This document shows, piece by piece, positions 1 to 8,341 of a stretch of 64,000 nt of DNA. The DNA comes from Bacillota bacterium (lineage in GTDB: Bacteria; Bacillota; Clostridia; Acetivibrionales; DSM-1351). The stretch spans positions 1 through 64,000 of the forward strand of contig JAEWOH010000070.1 of assembly GCA_023460955.1 (NCBI GenBank), in the 5' to 3' direction. Made by a program: the position numbers and the translations under genes. How positions within the stretch are numbered: the first letter of the stretch is position 1; every line of letters begins with the position of its first letter. A model generated the notes under the pieces. It ran no database searches, had not been told where the DNA came from, and saw only the letters and a list, made by a program, of their open reading frames with translations.

Positions 1-421
1 TTGAATCTCGGTCAACTGTTATTTTGTCAGGGAGTAAGGGATAGAGAGCAAGAACCCTGCCGCTTCTATCACGGACTATCTGTGCATAGGCATTTCCCCA
101 TAATAAAAGATGACTCATCAGTGTTTCACGAAACACAAATGAAGTCATCTCAGGATTTGGCTCATCGTGGAGCAGATAGTATAACTGATGGTCTAGCGCT
201 TTTTCTTTTCCGTTATTGGTGTATTTGTAGGTGTGGAGTGGAAGACTCGCCAGCGTTTCAGCAAGTATTCTGACACAGGCATAGACCGCAGTGGTCTGCA
301 TGGCCGTCCGCTCGTTTACTGCTTTACCTGCAGATGTACCTCCAAACAGGAATGACCACCCACTTCCGACATTGTTCTTGGGCTTATCGCGGGAATGGAA
401 TAAGGCTTTTAATAGGTTCAT
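1..421 (-). CDS. phage portal protein, N-terminal part (runs off the window)
   Basis: Reading the minus strand from the ATG at 421 gives about 140 uninterrupted codons to the window edge. The encoded protein contains TSAGKAVNERTAMQTTAVYA and, near the edge, WGNAYAQIVRDRSGRVLALY, both typical of HK97/SPP1-type portal proteins. Portals form the dodecameric ring at the procapsid vertex through which DNA is packaged and to which terminase docks. The ATG overlaps the terL stop in an ATGA junction (418-421), so the two are translationally coupled. No good ribosome binding site is needed for that reason. The C-terminal two thirds lie outside the window. Confidence 0.93.
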   Translation of the reverse strand, partial: MNLLKALFHSRDKPKNNVGSGWSFLFGGTSAGKAVNERTAMQTTAVYACVRILAETLASLPLHTYKYTNNGKEKALDHQLYYLLHDEPNPEMTSFVFRETLMSHLLLWGNAYAQIVRDRSGRVLALYPLLPDKITVDRDS

Positions 422-2025
422 ATAAACAACAACCCCCTCTCATCGTAAACACTATCCGGAATGCTTCCGCCGAGTGTAGCTCTCGCTAGCCCCATTATTA
501 GGGCGACTACACCGTCGATCTTCTCGGTGGATTTCTTTTTATTTGGTTTGATGTTACCTGCTGCATCCTGGTCCACGATGACGTTGCTCATATTCCAATC
601 AAGGACCGGATGACGACCGTGTCGGATTTTTCCTTCCATCACGAACTGATAGAAATCCTTTGACGGTGGGGACATACTGATAAAGCCCTGCCCAAATGGG
701 AAAACAACAAAACCGTGCTCTGCACCTAGTTCCTCGAGGTCACGTCGAATTTTCTCTGCTCCGTAGCGGTCGTAGGCGATTTCACGTATTCTAAAACGCT
801 CGGACAGCTTGGCGATGAACGCTACAATATAGTCGTAGTCCACCACATTGCCCTCGGTGGTATAGAACACACCAGATTTTTTCCATAGAGCGTATGGGAC
901 ATGGTCGCGGCGGGTTCGAAGATCGATTACATCCTCCGGCAGCCAATAGAAGGGGAGGAGGGTGTACTTGCTATCACTGCCACTTGGAGGGAATACCAGA
1001 ACAAGGGAGGTTAAGTCTCCTGTGCTTGATAAATCAAGTCCGCAGTAGCAGTCCCGCCCCTCGTAATCCTCTGGGTTTAAGTCCTCGCCGCAGGAATTCC
1101 ATTTGTCCATTGGCATCCAACGAATGTCAGCATTGCACCATTCATTCAGTCGGAACTGCCGGAAATGCATTTCCTCAGCGGGATTTTGCTTTGCCTGTTC
1201 ATGGGCAGCCTGTACCGTTTCAAATGGGATGGTTACGCCGATGGATGGGTTCACTCGCTGCCAGACTGATGGATCTTCCCAGTCGTCGCCCTCTTCAATG
1301 CCGAACACAGCGGGGTAGAATGACGGATCAATTTTGGTGCCATCCAGAACTGCCTTTGCCTTGCAGTGGATTTCATAGCATATACTTGTTTTATCCCTAC
1401 CAGCCGTAGTAATAAGAAAGTATAGAGGCTGACGCCTTGCATCACCAGTGTATTTGGTCATGGTGTCGAAAAGCTCACGTGTCTGCTGGGCAAAGAGTTC
1501 ATCGAAGATCAGCCCAGATACGTTGAAGCCCTGCTTGGACTTGGTTTCGGAGGACAGCACCCGGTAGAAACTGTTTGTATGTGGGAAAACGATGCGTTTG
1601 GTAGAGGGTATAAGTTTTGAGATTCTGCTCAGGTCCCCGCACTGCTCAACCATCGCCCTGGCAGTGTTAAACACGATAGAGGCCTGGTTGATATCGGCAG
1701 CACAGGAGTAGACCTCCGCACCAGCTTCGCCGTCAGCGAAGATGAGGTAGAGGGCGATTGCGGCAGCAAGCTCACTTTTGCCGTTTTTTTTTCCAATCTC
1801 CACATACGCTGTGCGGAATTGGCGAAATCCGTTCTCATCAACAATCCCGAAGATATCCCTGACGATCTGCTCCTGCCACGGCATCAAGTGGAACGGTTTC
1901 CCGTACCATTCGCCAGTGGTATGCTTGAGCATGGAGATAAAGTTTACCGCGAAATCAGCGCGGCGTTCATCGTAATGTGAAGTTGGCAGCATGAGGGGAG
2001 TAGGTGTGTACTTATAATGGGACAA
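418..2025 (-). CDS. terL: phage terminase large subunit
   Basis: The 535-residue product is a DNA-packaging motor ATPase/nuclease. A Walker A-like GKKNGKS sits at residues 78-84 and a Walker B LIFDE at about 171-175. The C-terminal half has the RNase H-like nuclease pattern (GLDLSSTGDLTS near residue 330, and a late acidic KIDGVVALIMG segment). Length is normal for the family. The start is TTG at 2025, chosen because AAAGGAGA lies about 8 bases upstream and the N-terminus MSHYKYTPT is family-like. It precedes the portal gene with a 4-base overlap, and follows the DUF4314 gene across a 109-base spacer with two hairpins. Confidence 0.96.
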   Translation of the reverse strand: MSHYKYTPTPLMLPTSHYDERRADFAVNFISMLKHTTGEWYGKPFHLMPWQEQIVRDIFGIVDENGFRQFRTAYVEIGKKNGKSELAAAIALYLIFADGEAGAEVYSCAADINQASIVFNTARAMVEQCGDLSRISKLIPSTKRIVFPHTNSFYRVLSSETKSKQGFNVSGLIFDELFAQQTRELFDTMTKYTGDARRQPLYFLITTAGRDKTSICYEIHCKAKAVLDGTKIDPSFYPAVFGIEEGDDWEDPSVWQRVNPSIGVTIPFETVQAAHEQAKQNPAEEMHFRQFRLNEWCNADIRWMPMDKWNSCGEDLNPEDYEGRDCYCGLDLSSTGDLTSLVLVFPPSGSDSKYTLLPFYWLPEDVIDLRTRRDHVPYALWKKSGVFYTTEGNVVDYDYIVAFIAKLSERFRIREIAYDRYGAEKIRRDLEELGAEHGFVVFPFGQGFISMSPPSKDFYQFVMEGKIRHGRHPVLDWNMSNVIVDQDAAGNIKPNKKKSTEKIDGVVALIMGLARATLGGSIPDSVYDERGLLFI

Positions 2026-2054
2026 GAAACCGTCTCCTTTCTGTGCAAAATAAA

Positions 2055-2121
2055 AGAGCCTCCTCTTGGAAGCTCTCAGAATCTATTTGTACGAGGAACA
2101 GCCCCTCATGGGGCGAACCTC
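2055..2121 (-). other. two hairpins in the spacer upstream of terL
   Basis: The spacer between the DUF4314 gene and terL holds AGAGC/GCTCT arms (2055-2076, loop containing TCC/GGA) and a stronger hairpin with GAGG...GCCCC-TCAT-GGGGC...CCTC (2093-2121). Neither is followed by a T-run on the minus strand, so they are more likely an mRNA processing or translation-control structure than a terminator. Function is inferred only. Confidence 0.4.
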
Positions 2122-2134
2122 TAATGTTTGCTGT

Positions 2135-2359
2135 TTATGGTAGCCTTCTGATTATATCTTCACCGTAAACCACACCGAGGGTGGAGCCGTTGTCCCAGTT
2201 TACAAAGACTGTAGCGGTATCATCCACGAAATCAACCGTGCCCTTATCGCCGGGCATGAGGTTTGTGTAGGGGTCGTTCATAGAGACTAACTCGACCCGC
2301 GTTCCTTGGGGGTACTGGCTGCGTATACGCTCAACTGTTTGCTTGCTTGGAAAATTCAT
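2135..2359 (-). CDS. DUF4314 family small phage protein
   Basis: This 74-residue protein (MNFPSKQTVERIRSQYPQGT...) matches the DUF4314 pattern: an N-terminal helix, then a small beta-barrel with a GDKGTV turn and VNWDNGSTLGVVYGED near the C-terminus. Such proteins recur beside terminase genes in Clostridia prophages, and their role is unknown. The ATG at 2359 is preceded by AAGGAGG. A longer upstream reading frame exists but would overlap the preceding gene and lacks its own ribosome binding site. It sits 13 bases after the preceding prophage gene, so it is probably in the same operon. Confidence 0.85.
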   Translation of the reverse strand: MNFPSKQTVERIRSQYPQGTRVELVSMNDPYTNLMPGDKGTVDFVDDTATVFVNWDNGSTLGVVYGEDIIRRLP

Positions 2360-2372
2360 CGCATCATCCTCC

Positions 2373-3521
2373 TTAATCAACCGGCAGTTCGTAGACGTAA
2401 TTACCACTTGAATCCTCAACATGTGCCCCTGCAAAATGAATCCCACTGCAGTTCGCTGCAAATGTATCACAGTGGGCTTTCGCCTTAGCCAGAGAGGTGA
2501 ATTCCACGGTTGTACAGTCCATAGCCTCGCCCTCTATGCCATTGGGGTAAGTGTAGCAGCAGGTGGTGTAGCTAGGGCGGTTGCCGCTCTTGAAGCTGCA
2601 GTTACCGTCAAGCCTTGAAAGCAGTACTTTGCGTGAAGCCTTATATTCATCGCCGATGAAGCCGAGGGAGAGGAGCCAGCACCGCATGGCGTACTTGGGG
2701 TTATCGACCTCGCGTTCCTTGGCGGTGACATGGCGCTTTTCTTTTACTGCCTCGCAAAGCTTCTGGATGAGGGTTGTGTAGGCTTTTACCGTGTCACCGG
2801 AGTTACTGGTACACTTGTCGCTGACTGTGAACCATGGAAACCGGAGTTTCCCGCCATCCTCATCAGTCTGCTGTATCGGTAGTTCGTCAACACCCAGAGC
2901 CGCCTTGAGGAGTGGGGCTTTGGCGGTAACCAGTTTGGTGAGGTTATCGAGCTTCTCAGGAGTAAAGCCTGTGAGCGGCATCTCAATGACCAGCTGGTCG
3001 GGTTCATCTGGTTCGGGAACGTCACTGGCCTGCATGCCGTTTTCACCATGCCAGTTCTCGCGGTGAGTGCGGCCCAGTCCAAGTTCTTCGCGCCCGTCCA
3101 TCTCTAAATCCTCGAAGGCAGGAGTGTAATCGCCGCCGTACTGCCCGCGATTCGAGTAGTCGGGGATGTTTTCGCTGTCGAGTTTCAAGCGTCGCATTTC
3201 GCGTTCTGCCCAAACCTCTGCCTCGTCATTTACTTCTTCAATGGAAGGTGTCGCGCTCAAGCCGCCAAGCCCACTCTCGTAGGTATCGGGTTCATCGTAA
3301 TCGCGCTCCGCCGCTTCAAAGCCGTGCAGGCCTTGGAGGTCAGCCTCAAGGTCAAGGTTGTCCGATCCTGTGACCACTCCGTTTTTATCAATATGGTATC
3401 CGCCAACCTCGTAGGCGAAGGTCGGTGCTCCGAGGTACTTAGCCGGTGCGTTTAGTTCCTGGCTTATTGCACCTATCAGCGCTTTACGTGCCTGTCCTGT
3501 TACGTTGTAGTTGATTCTCAT
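2373..3521 (-). CDS. conserved prophage protein of the so-called virulence-related family
   Basis: The 382-residue protein begins MRINYNVTGQARKALIGAI and contains KYLGAPTFAYEVGGYHIDKNG. This is the signature of a Clostridia prophage family commonly labelled virulence-related protein, a name with no demonstrated function. The middle (residues 80-170) is acidic and low in complexity. Residues 180-250 resemble a DNA- or protein-binding helical block, and the C-terminus has a small Cys-containing beta domain. The ATG at 3521 has GGAGG about 8 bases upstream. The stable position between the methylase and DUF4314/terL suggests a packaging- or replication-associated job, which is inference. Confidence 0.75.
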   Translation of the reverse strand: MRINYNVTGQARKALIGAISQELNAPAKYLGAPTFAYEVGGYHIDKNGVVTGSDNLDLEADLQGLHGFEAAERDYDEPDTYESGLGGLSATPSIEEVNDEAEVWAEREMRRLKLDSENIPDYSNRGQYGGDYTPAFEDLEMDGREELGLGRTHRENWHGENGMQASDVPEPDEPDQLVIEMPLTGFTPEKLDNLTKLVTAKAPLLKAALGVDELPIQQTDEDGGKLRFPWFTVSDKCTSNSGDTVKAYTTLIQKLCEAVKEKRHVTAKEREVDNPKYAMRCWLLSLGFIGDEYKASRKVLLSRLDGNCSFKSGNRPSYTTCCYTYPNGIEGEAMDCTTVEFTSLAKAKAHCDTFAANCSGIHFAGAHVEDSSGNYVYELPVD

Positions 3522-3638
3522 GGAAAAACCTCCGTTTTGCTTTAATTCCGAAGGCTTTGTGTGCCTTCTGGTGATTACATATATCACTCTAAAAGGCTGT
3601 AATAGCAAGTCTTTTGCGAAGTTTTGATGTACAATTAT

Positions 3639-4895
3639 CTACTTGCGGCCGGTTACTTCCTTCATAAGATCAGCATACCGCAGCGTTTGACCGTTTCGCT
3701 CACACGTGATATCTTCACCGTTGATTTGCTTAAACTCAGCATACCGTCGAAGGATAACCGAAGCATACTTCTCATCCAGTTCAAGCATATGGCAAATGCG
3801 GTCTGCCTGCTCGCAGGCGATGAGGGTAGAGCCGCTCCCGCCGAAGGTATCCAATACAATGCCGTTTGCCTGTGATGAGTTTTTTATCGGGTAGGCGAGG
3901 AGGTCAAGTGGCTTACTGGTCGGGTGGTCGCTATTGCGTTTGGGCTTGGCGAAGTTCCAGATGGTTGCTTCGCTTCGACCTGCATACCATTTGTGGGTCC
4001 CGGTCTTGAGCCAACCGTAGAGGATGGGCTCGTGCTGCCATTGGTAAGGCGAGCGTCCCAACACAAAGCTATCCTTCACCCAGATGCATGTTCCTGAAAG
4101 GTGGAAGCCTGCCTCTCGGAATGCTCTGCGGAAGTTCTCTCCCTCGGTGTCAGCATGGAAAATGTAAGCCGAGCCACCGCTTTCCAAGCTGCCTGAAAGA
4201 TTGCGGAAGGAAGAGAGTAAGAAGCTGTAGAACTGATCAGCTTTCATACTGTCGTTCTTGATCTTTAGGCCGCTTGAACCCTCGAAGTTTACGTTGTACG
4301 GCGGGTCTGTCAGGACGAGGTTCGCCTTGCGACCATCCATCAGCTTTTTCACCGTATCTGCATCGGTGGCATCGCCACAAATGAGCCGGTGACGTCCAAG
4401 GGTCCACACATCGCCAGATAAAACAAAAGCAGCTTCTTCCAAAGCGCCTGTCAAGTCAAAGTTGTCATCTTGCACTTCGCCAGCATCATCAGCAAACAGT
4501 TTCTCAATCTCGTCCAATCCAAAACCTGTGAGTTCGAGGTCGAAGCCGAGGTCTTTCAATTCTCCGAATTCGAGAGCAAGAAGTTCCTCATCCCAGCCTG
4601 CGTTTAAGGCGAGCCTATTGTCTGCCAGGATGTAGGCGCGTTTTTGAGCGTCGGTCAGATGCTCTGCAAACACGCATGGCACTTCTGATAAGCCTTCGGC
4701 TTTGGCAGCAAGCACCCGCCCGTGTCCCGCGATGATGTTCAAATCCTTATCCACAATGATGGGGTTAACGAATCCGAACTCACGGAGCGAAGAGCGAAGC
4801 TGTAAAATCTGCTCCTTGCTGTGAGTGCGGGCGTTCCTTGCATATGGGATAATACGGTCAATGTCTACCTTTTCAAATCGTTCTGTAGTCTGCAT
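3639..4895 (-). CDS. phage DNA methyltransferase with ParB-like N-terminal domain
   Basis: The 418-residue product joins a ParB/sulfiredoxin-like domain (residues 8-110, with NARTHSKEQI and DLNIIAGHGRVLAA) to an N4/N6 methyltransferase. The catalytic DPPY is at 197-200 and the SAM-binding FGGSGST at 351-357, which is the beta-class order. Such phage enzymes modify adenine or cytosine and probably protect the phage genome from host restriction. The ATG at 4895 lies 3 bases after the terS stop, so it is co-transcribed with terS. Target sequence cannot be read from the protein. Confidence 0.93.
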   Translation of the reverse strand: MQTTERFEKVDIDRIIPYARNARTHSKEQILQLRSSLREFGFVNPIIVDKDLNIIAGHGRVLAAKAEGLSEVPCVFAEHLTDAQKRAYILADNRLALNAGWDEELLALEFGELKDLGFDLELTGFGLDEIEKLFADDAGEVQDDNFDLTGALEEAAFVLSGDVWTLGRHRLICGDATDADTVKKLMDGRKANLVLTDPPYNVNFEGSSGLKIKNDSMKADQFYSFLLSSFRNLSGSLESGGSAYIFHADTEGENFRRAFREAGFHLSGTCIWVKDSFVLGRSPYQWQHEPILYGWLKTGTHKWYAGRSEATIWNFAKPKRNSDHPTSKPLDLLAYPIKNSSQANGIVLDTFGGSGSTLIACEQADRICHMLELDEKYASVILRRYAEFKQINGEDITCERNGQTLRYADLMKEVTGRK

Positions 4896-4898
4896 TTA

Positions 4899-5408
4899 TT
4901 AAAACCCCCTGTTCGTGAGTAGTTCCAAGAAGGCGTTCTTTTCCTCATTTTGGTTGCCACTGTAGCGATTGATGATTTGCATAATTAAGTTGAAGTCTGC
5001 CTGCATCGCTTTGTAGTAGCCTGCGCCCGCTGTGACGTAAGGCGACAGCTTTAGTTCTTTCGTCATTCGTCCGATTTTTCGGTTCATCGCTTCGCAGGCG
5101 AGAAAGCCCTGTCTGTTCAGCACATAGTCAGTTATCGTCTGGGGAGCTACCAAGCCGTCGCAGCCACGTGCTGAGATATACTCCTCAATTTCGGCTCGGA
5201 GAACATCTGCCGATGGAACTTCTTTTTCGCACTCCTTCATGGCCATCGAGAAATACTCTGCCATGACATTTTGAGATGCTACTTTTTTGACAGTCGGCTT
5301 TGACGTTACTTTGCCGACCGTGGGTTTGCCTTCAAGTTTCTTATCGATTGGATTCTTCCGAGGGCGGCCTGCCCCCGGACGGTAGCCTCCGCTGGGCATG
5401 AGCGTCAC
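4899..5408 (-). CDS. terS: phage terminase small subunit, P27 family
   Basis: This 169-residue protein starts MTLMPSGGYRPGAGRPRKN, the GAGRPRK-type basic N-terminus of P27-like small terminases. It goes on as a helical protein with a central helix-turn-helix-like part (DVLRAEIEEYISARGCDG) and a C-terminal oligomerisation tail. TerS recognises the packaging site and recruits TerL. GAGGTGA lies just upstream of the ATG at 5408. The HNH gene is upstream and the methylase downstream. In this prophage terS and terL are separated by three genes. Confidence 0.85.
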   Translation of the reverse strand: MTLMPSGGYRPGAGRPRKNPIDKKLEGKPTVGKVTSKPTVKKVASQNVMAEYFSMAMKECEKEVPSADVLRAEIEEYISARGCDGLVAPQTITDYVLNRQGFLACEAMNRKIGRMTKELKLSPYVTAGAGYYKAMQADFNLIMQIINRYSGNQNEEKNAFLELLTNRGF

Positions 5409-5413
5409 CTCGC

Positions 5414-5456
5414 TTTGATTTTGAATTTGATTTTTTGATTTTTGATTTTTGAAAAA
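5414..5456 (-). repeat. 7-base tandem A-tract repeat between HNH and terS genes
   Basis: On the minus strand this stretch reads as about five consecutive TCAAAAA-like units, ending in TCAAATT and TCAAAGC. It lies immediately upstream of terS in the only non-coding gap between the HNH and terS genes. Such A-tract arrays bend DNA and are common at terminase recognition sites. A cos or pac role is inference from position. Confidence 0.5.
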
Positions 5457-5531
5457 TTCACGCGAAAGGCCATGCGCGTTGCCCTGTCTAAAAGTGGCAG
5501 AGAATCAAACCGCCCCTCCGTTCTCAAACAA

Positions 5532-5882
5532 TCAAAAGTAGTCCCCTTGTTTAGCGTGGAGTCTGCTGTGGCATTCTTGACAGAGAGCCATCAGATTTGA
5601 CCAATCGTTTGTACCGCCATCCGTCAGCTTCCGTTTGTGGTGGACTAGGGTCGCAGGCGTAAGCCTAATTTCCTTTTTGCACAACTCGCAGAGAGGATTC
5701 GCTGATAGGAACGCCGCCCGAATCCTCGCCCACGACCTACCGTAGCGTTTGTTGCTCTCGGGGTCTCGGTCATATTGGTTGTAGCGTTTGGCTTCGGTCT
5801 TTGCGTGTTCCTCACAGTACCGGCCACTTGTCAGGTTGCGGCAGGCGGGGTAGGCACAGGGCTTTCGTGGTTTGTATGGCAT
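5532..5882 (-). CDS. phage HNH endonuclease
   Basis: The 116-residue protein has a Cys-rich N-terminus (CAYPACRNLTSGRYCEEH) followed by the HNH zinc-finger nuclease: CELCKKE, then LVHHKRKLTDGGTNDWSNL and ALCQECHSRLH. HNH proteins coded next to terminase are required for cos cleavage in several cos-type phages, working with TerS/TerL. The start at 5882 (MPYKPRKPC) fits the family; an upstream ATG would add an unrelated 17-residue tail. Its position directly before terS supports a packaging role. Confidence 0.92.
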   Translation of the reverse strand: MPYKPRKPCAYPACRNLTSGRYCEEHAKTEAKRYNQYDRDPESNKRYGRSWARIRAAFLSANPLCELCKKEIRLTPATLVHHKRKLTDGGTNDWSNLMALCQECHSRLHAKQGDYF

Positions 5883-5995
5883 CGTGTTCGGCCTCCGTTT
5901 CAGGGTATGAAAAAAGCCCTCGCGGCTTTGCATAACCGTGAAGGCTTCCTAAATTTCTTGTTATTATAGTTATATCATAGGAGCCGTATGGCATC

Positions 5996-6445
5996 CTATG
6001 ACATTTCATGACATGACCTCCTGATCGTCTCCACTTCGTTCAAAGCCCTGCCGTGCAGACGATGGACATGGCGGATATCGTAGTACAACTCGACGGCTAT
6101 CTGCTCCCAGGTCCGAAAGCATAAATACCGCAGTTCCAGAAGGGTCTGGAGTTCGGGGCTTTCCACGCACTTGATAATGGTTACAACCTCGTACTTCAGA
6201 TTGATGAGGTGCTGGAGGTCGGCGTTGATTTCCGATTCCAAATCCGTCGCCTTTGTGATGAAGTCCTCCATTCGGTGGTGGTTCGGGCTTGAGCTTCTCG
6301 GCATATCCGTTAGAGTGGAGGTGGCTTTTCCCGCGAGCTCCCGTAGAGACTGCACCTGCTCGATCTTACTGTTGATGCGTTGGTCGATGCGGTAGGCTTG
6401 GGATAAATACTCCTTAGCTGTGAGTTGTCTTTCTAGTTTATTCAT
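5996..6445 (-). CDS. DUF1492 / ArpU-like phage transcriptional regulator
   Basis: The 149-residue protein begins MNKLERQLTAKEYLSQAYRI, has a helical middle, and ends in a sigma-70 region-4-like helix-turn-helix (LLELRYLCFRTWEQIAVELY, then HVHRLHGRAL). DUF1492/ArpU proteins sit at the end of the early operon just before the packaging genes in Bacillota phages and are thought to switch on late transcription. That is exactly the position here. Target promoters cannot be read from this window. Confidence 0.85.
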   Translation of the reverse strand: MNKLERQLTAKEYLSQAYRIDQRINSKIEQVQSLRELAGKATSTLTDMPRSSSPNHHRMEDFITKATDLESEINADLQHLINLKYEVVTIIKCVESPELQTLLELRYLCFRTWEQIAVELYYDIRHVHRLHGRALNEVETIRRSCHEMS

Positions 6446-6512
6446 AGGCTACCTCCGGTAAAATTGAATTCACTTGGATTGGCAGCTCTTGACTCCATAG
6501 TTTGTCATTGAT

Positions 6513-7871
6513 TTATAAACTTGCTCTGACTGCATTGATTAAAGCTGACTGGGTGTTGTCCTTTTCTTTCAGGGCTTTTAATATACGCTCGTCGATGGTG
6601 TCTTTAGTAATGATATGCTGTACTACTACGGTTTTCTCCGTCTGGCCCTGACGCCACAGTCTTGCTACAGTCTGCTGGTAGAGTTCAAGGCTCCAGGTAA
6701 GGCCGAACCAAATGAGGGTGGAGCCGCCGCTTTGTAGATTCAGCCCATGCCCGGCAGAAGCGGGGTGGATGAGGGCGACAGGTAGTTCGCAGTTGTTCCA
6801 CTGCTTGATACTGTTTGCGGTGTCAAGCCGGGAAAAAGGGATATGCAGCTTGTGGAACCTTCCGGAAATCCGCTCCAAATCGTGACGGAACCAGTAGGCC
6901 ACAAGTACAGGTTTGCCGTTTGCAGATTCAATCAAGTCCTCTAATGCGTCCAGCTTGCGATCATGAATGCTGAGGATTTCATTGGTATCTGAGTAAACAG
7001 CCCCATTTGCCATCTGGCACAGCTTCCCACTTAAAGAGGCAGCGTTAGCGGCGGTGATATCACCATCCGGCAGCTGTAGCACTAGGTCGCGTTTCAGCTC
7101 ATCATACCGCTTACGTTCTGACACGGATAAACTCACCATGTATTCTGCATTGATCAACTTAGGCATTTTCAGGTGGTCAGTGGATTTCATGGAAATAGTG
7201 ATATCTGAAATTTTGGAATATATCTGTCTTTCCGCGTCCGGCAACGGTTTATAGCTGAAGATAACCTGCCCGTTACGCTTATCCGGTATAAAGTATTCGT
7301 TCCGGTATTGCCCGATGAACCGTCCGAGCCTTTTACCCATATCCAGAAGCCGAAACTCTGCCCACAAATCCATCAGGCCGTTGCCAGTTGGAGTACCAGT
7401 CAGCCCGATGATCCGTCTGACACGAGGACGTGCTTTCATTAAGGCTCGGAAGCGTTTTGACTGGTGGTTCTTAAAAGATGAGAGTTCGTCGATTACCACT
7501 GTGTCATAATCAAAAGGCAAACGGCTGTTTTCCACGAGCCACTGAATGTTTTCACGGTTAATGATATAGATGTCGGCTTGCCGCAGGAGGGCGGCTTTGC
7601 GTTCTGCTTCTGTGCCAACTACCACCGAGTATCGCAGTCCGTTGAGGTGCTCCCATTTGCTGAGTTCATCAGGCCATGTATCTCTGGCCACACGCAGCGG
7701 AGCAATAACCAACACCTTGTGTGTTTCGAAACTATCAAACAATAGGTTATTCAAGGCGGTCAGGGTTATTGATGTCTTGCCAAGCCCCATGTCAAGTAGA
7801 AGGCAGGATATAGGGTTTACCTCTATAAAATCTGTAGCATATTGCTGATAACTATGTGGATTGTATTTCAT
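6513..7871 (-). CDS. SNF2-type phage DEAD/DEAH helicase
   Basis: The 452-residue protein starts MKYNPHSYQQYATDFI, the Q-motif-like start of phage SNF2 helicases. It shows Walker A DMGLGKTS (27-34), motif II with VIDEL (126-130), GLTGTP (156-161) and a late RLWRQGQTEK motif VI. It is a double-strand DNA translocase or helicase used in phage replication or recombination. The ATG at 7871 overlaps the end of the VRR-NUC gene by 20 bases, so the two are coupled. An open frame continues upstream to 8048 but would bury the whole nuclease gene start, so the shorter form is preferred. Confidence 0.94.
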   Translation of the reverse strand: MKYNPHSYQQYATDFIEVNPISCLLLDMGLGKTSITLTALNNLLFDSFETHKVLVIAPLRVARDTWPDELSKWEHLNGLRYSVVVGTEAERKAALLRQADIYIINRENIQWLVENSRLPFDYDTVVIDELSSFKNHQSKRFRALMKARPRVRRIIGLTGTPTGNGLMDLWAEFRLLDMGKRLGRFIGQYRNEYFIPDKRNGQVIFSYKPLPDAERQIYSKISDITISMKSTDHLKMPKLINAEYMVSLSVSERKRYDELKRDLVLQLPDGDITAANAASLSGKLCQMANGAVYSDTNEILSIHDRKLDALEDLIESANGKPVLVAYWFRHDLERISGRFHKLHIPFSRLDTANSIKQWNNCELPVALIHPASAGHGLNLQSGGSTLIWFGLTWSLELYQQTVARLWRQGQTEKTVVVQHIITKDTIDERILKALKEKDNTQSALINAVRASL

Positions 7872-8133
7872 GAAGTATCCTCCCAATCTGAGTTTCATCG
7901 TCCAAGACATATACATGTAAGCCAAGCTGCCGTAACATCCCATGCCTTGCCACCTGTAATGGGCGAGGTTTTTCGCCATACTTTTTGACTTCCACAAAAG
8001 CCATTTTTCCCATCGGCAGAAGCACGAGGCGGTCAGGCATTCCATCATAGCTAGGGCTTACGAACTTCAGGGCGATGCCTCCCATTGCCTTGACAGCATG
8101 AACGAGTTTGTGCTCCAATATTTTTTCTCGCAT
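7852..8133 (-). CDS. VRR-NUC domain phage nuclease
   Basis: The 93-residue protein is a single VRR-NUC domain, a PD-(D/E)xK-type nuclease. The motif is GMPDRLVLLPMGKMAFVEVK: an active-site D after GMP, and E and K in FVEVK. Free-standing phage VRR-NUC proteins cut branched DNA and are nearly always coded just before the SNF2 helicase, as here. Its stop region overlaps the helicase start. The start ATG at 8133 has AGGAGG-like bases upstream. Confidence 0.94.
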   Translation of the reverse strand: MREKILEHKLVHAVKAMGGIALKFVSPSYDGMPDRLVLLPMGKMAFVEVKKYGEKPRPLQVARHGMLRQLGLHVYVLDDETQIGRILHEIQST

Positions 8134-8194
8134 AAGTAACCTCCTATAAATCCAGTTTTTAAGGCATCGGGTATGTTTTTATGTTCTTGTATCT

Positions 8195-8323
8195 GTTGCC
8201 GTTGTTGCCGAAGTTGCCACGATTGTATATATACGCGCGCGCATTTTCGCTTATTGTAGTGGTATATATAAGGTAGTGTTTTTTTCACACAAGTCATTTA
8301 TTGCTTACGGCAACAACGGCAAC
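8195..8323. repeat. perfect 16-bp inverted repeat with GTTGCC iterons around an AT-rich core
   Basis: GTTGCCGTTGTTGCCG at 8195-8210 is exactly complementary to 8308-8323. Each arm carries three GTTGCC units in all, counting 8213-8218 on the left and 8326-8331 on the right. Between the arms lie alternating tracts (TGTATATATAC, GCGCGCGC, GGTATATATA) and a T-run. The block sits in the 208-base gap between the VapE primase gene and the VRR-NUC gene. The layout resembles a small replication origin (iterons plus a melting region), but that function is inferred. The arms could also form a long-range hairpin in the mRNA. Confidence 0.55.
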
Positions 8324-8341
8324 ATGGCAACAAGCTCAATG

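Noticed and set aside
894..1409. Plus-strand gene opposite terL
   Set aside because: It mirrors the well-supported terL frame, has no ribosome binding site and shows no domain.
2373..3521. True virulence factor
   Set aside because: The family name is historical. The gene is a standard prophage gene between the methylase and terminase and shows no toxin domain.
8195..8323. Insertion sequence ends
   Set aside because: The arms match, but only 97 bases lie between them, with no transposase and no target duplication seen.
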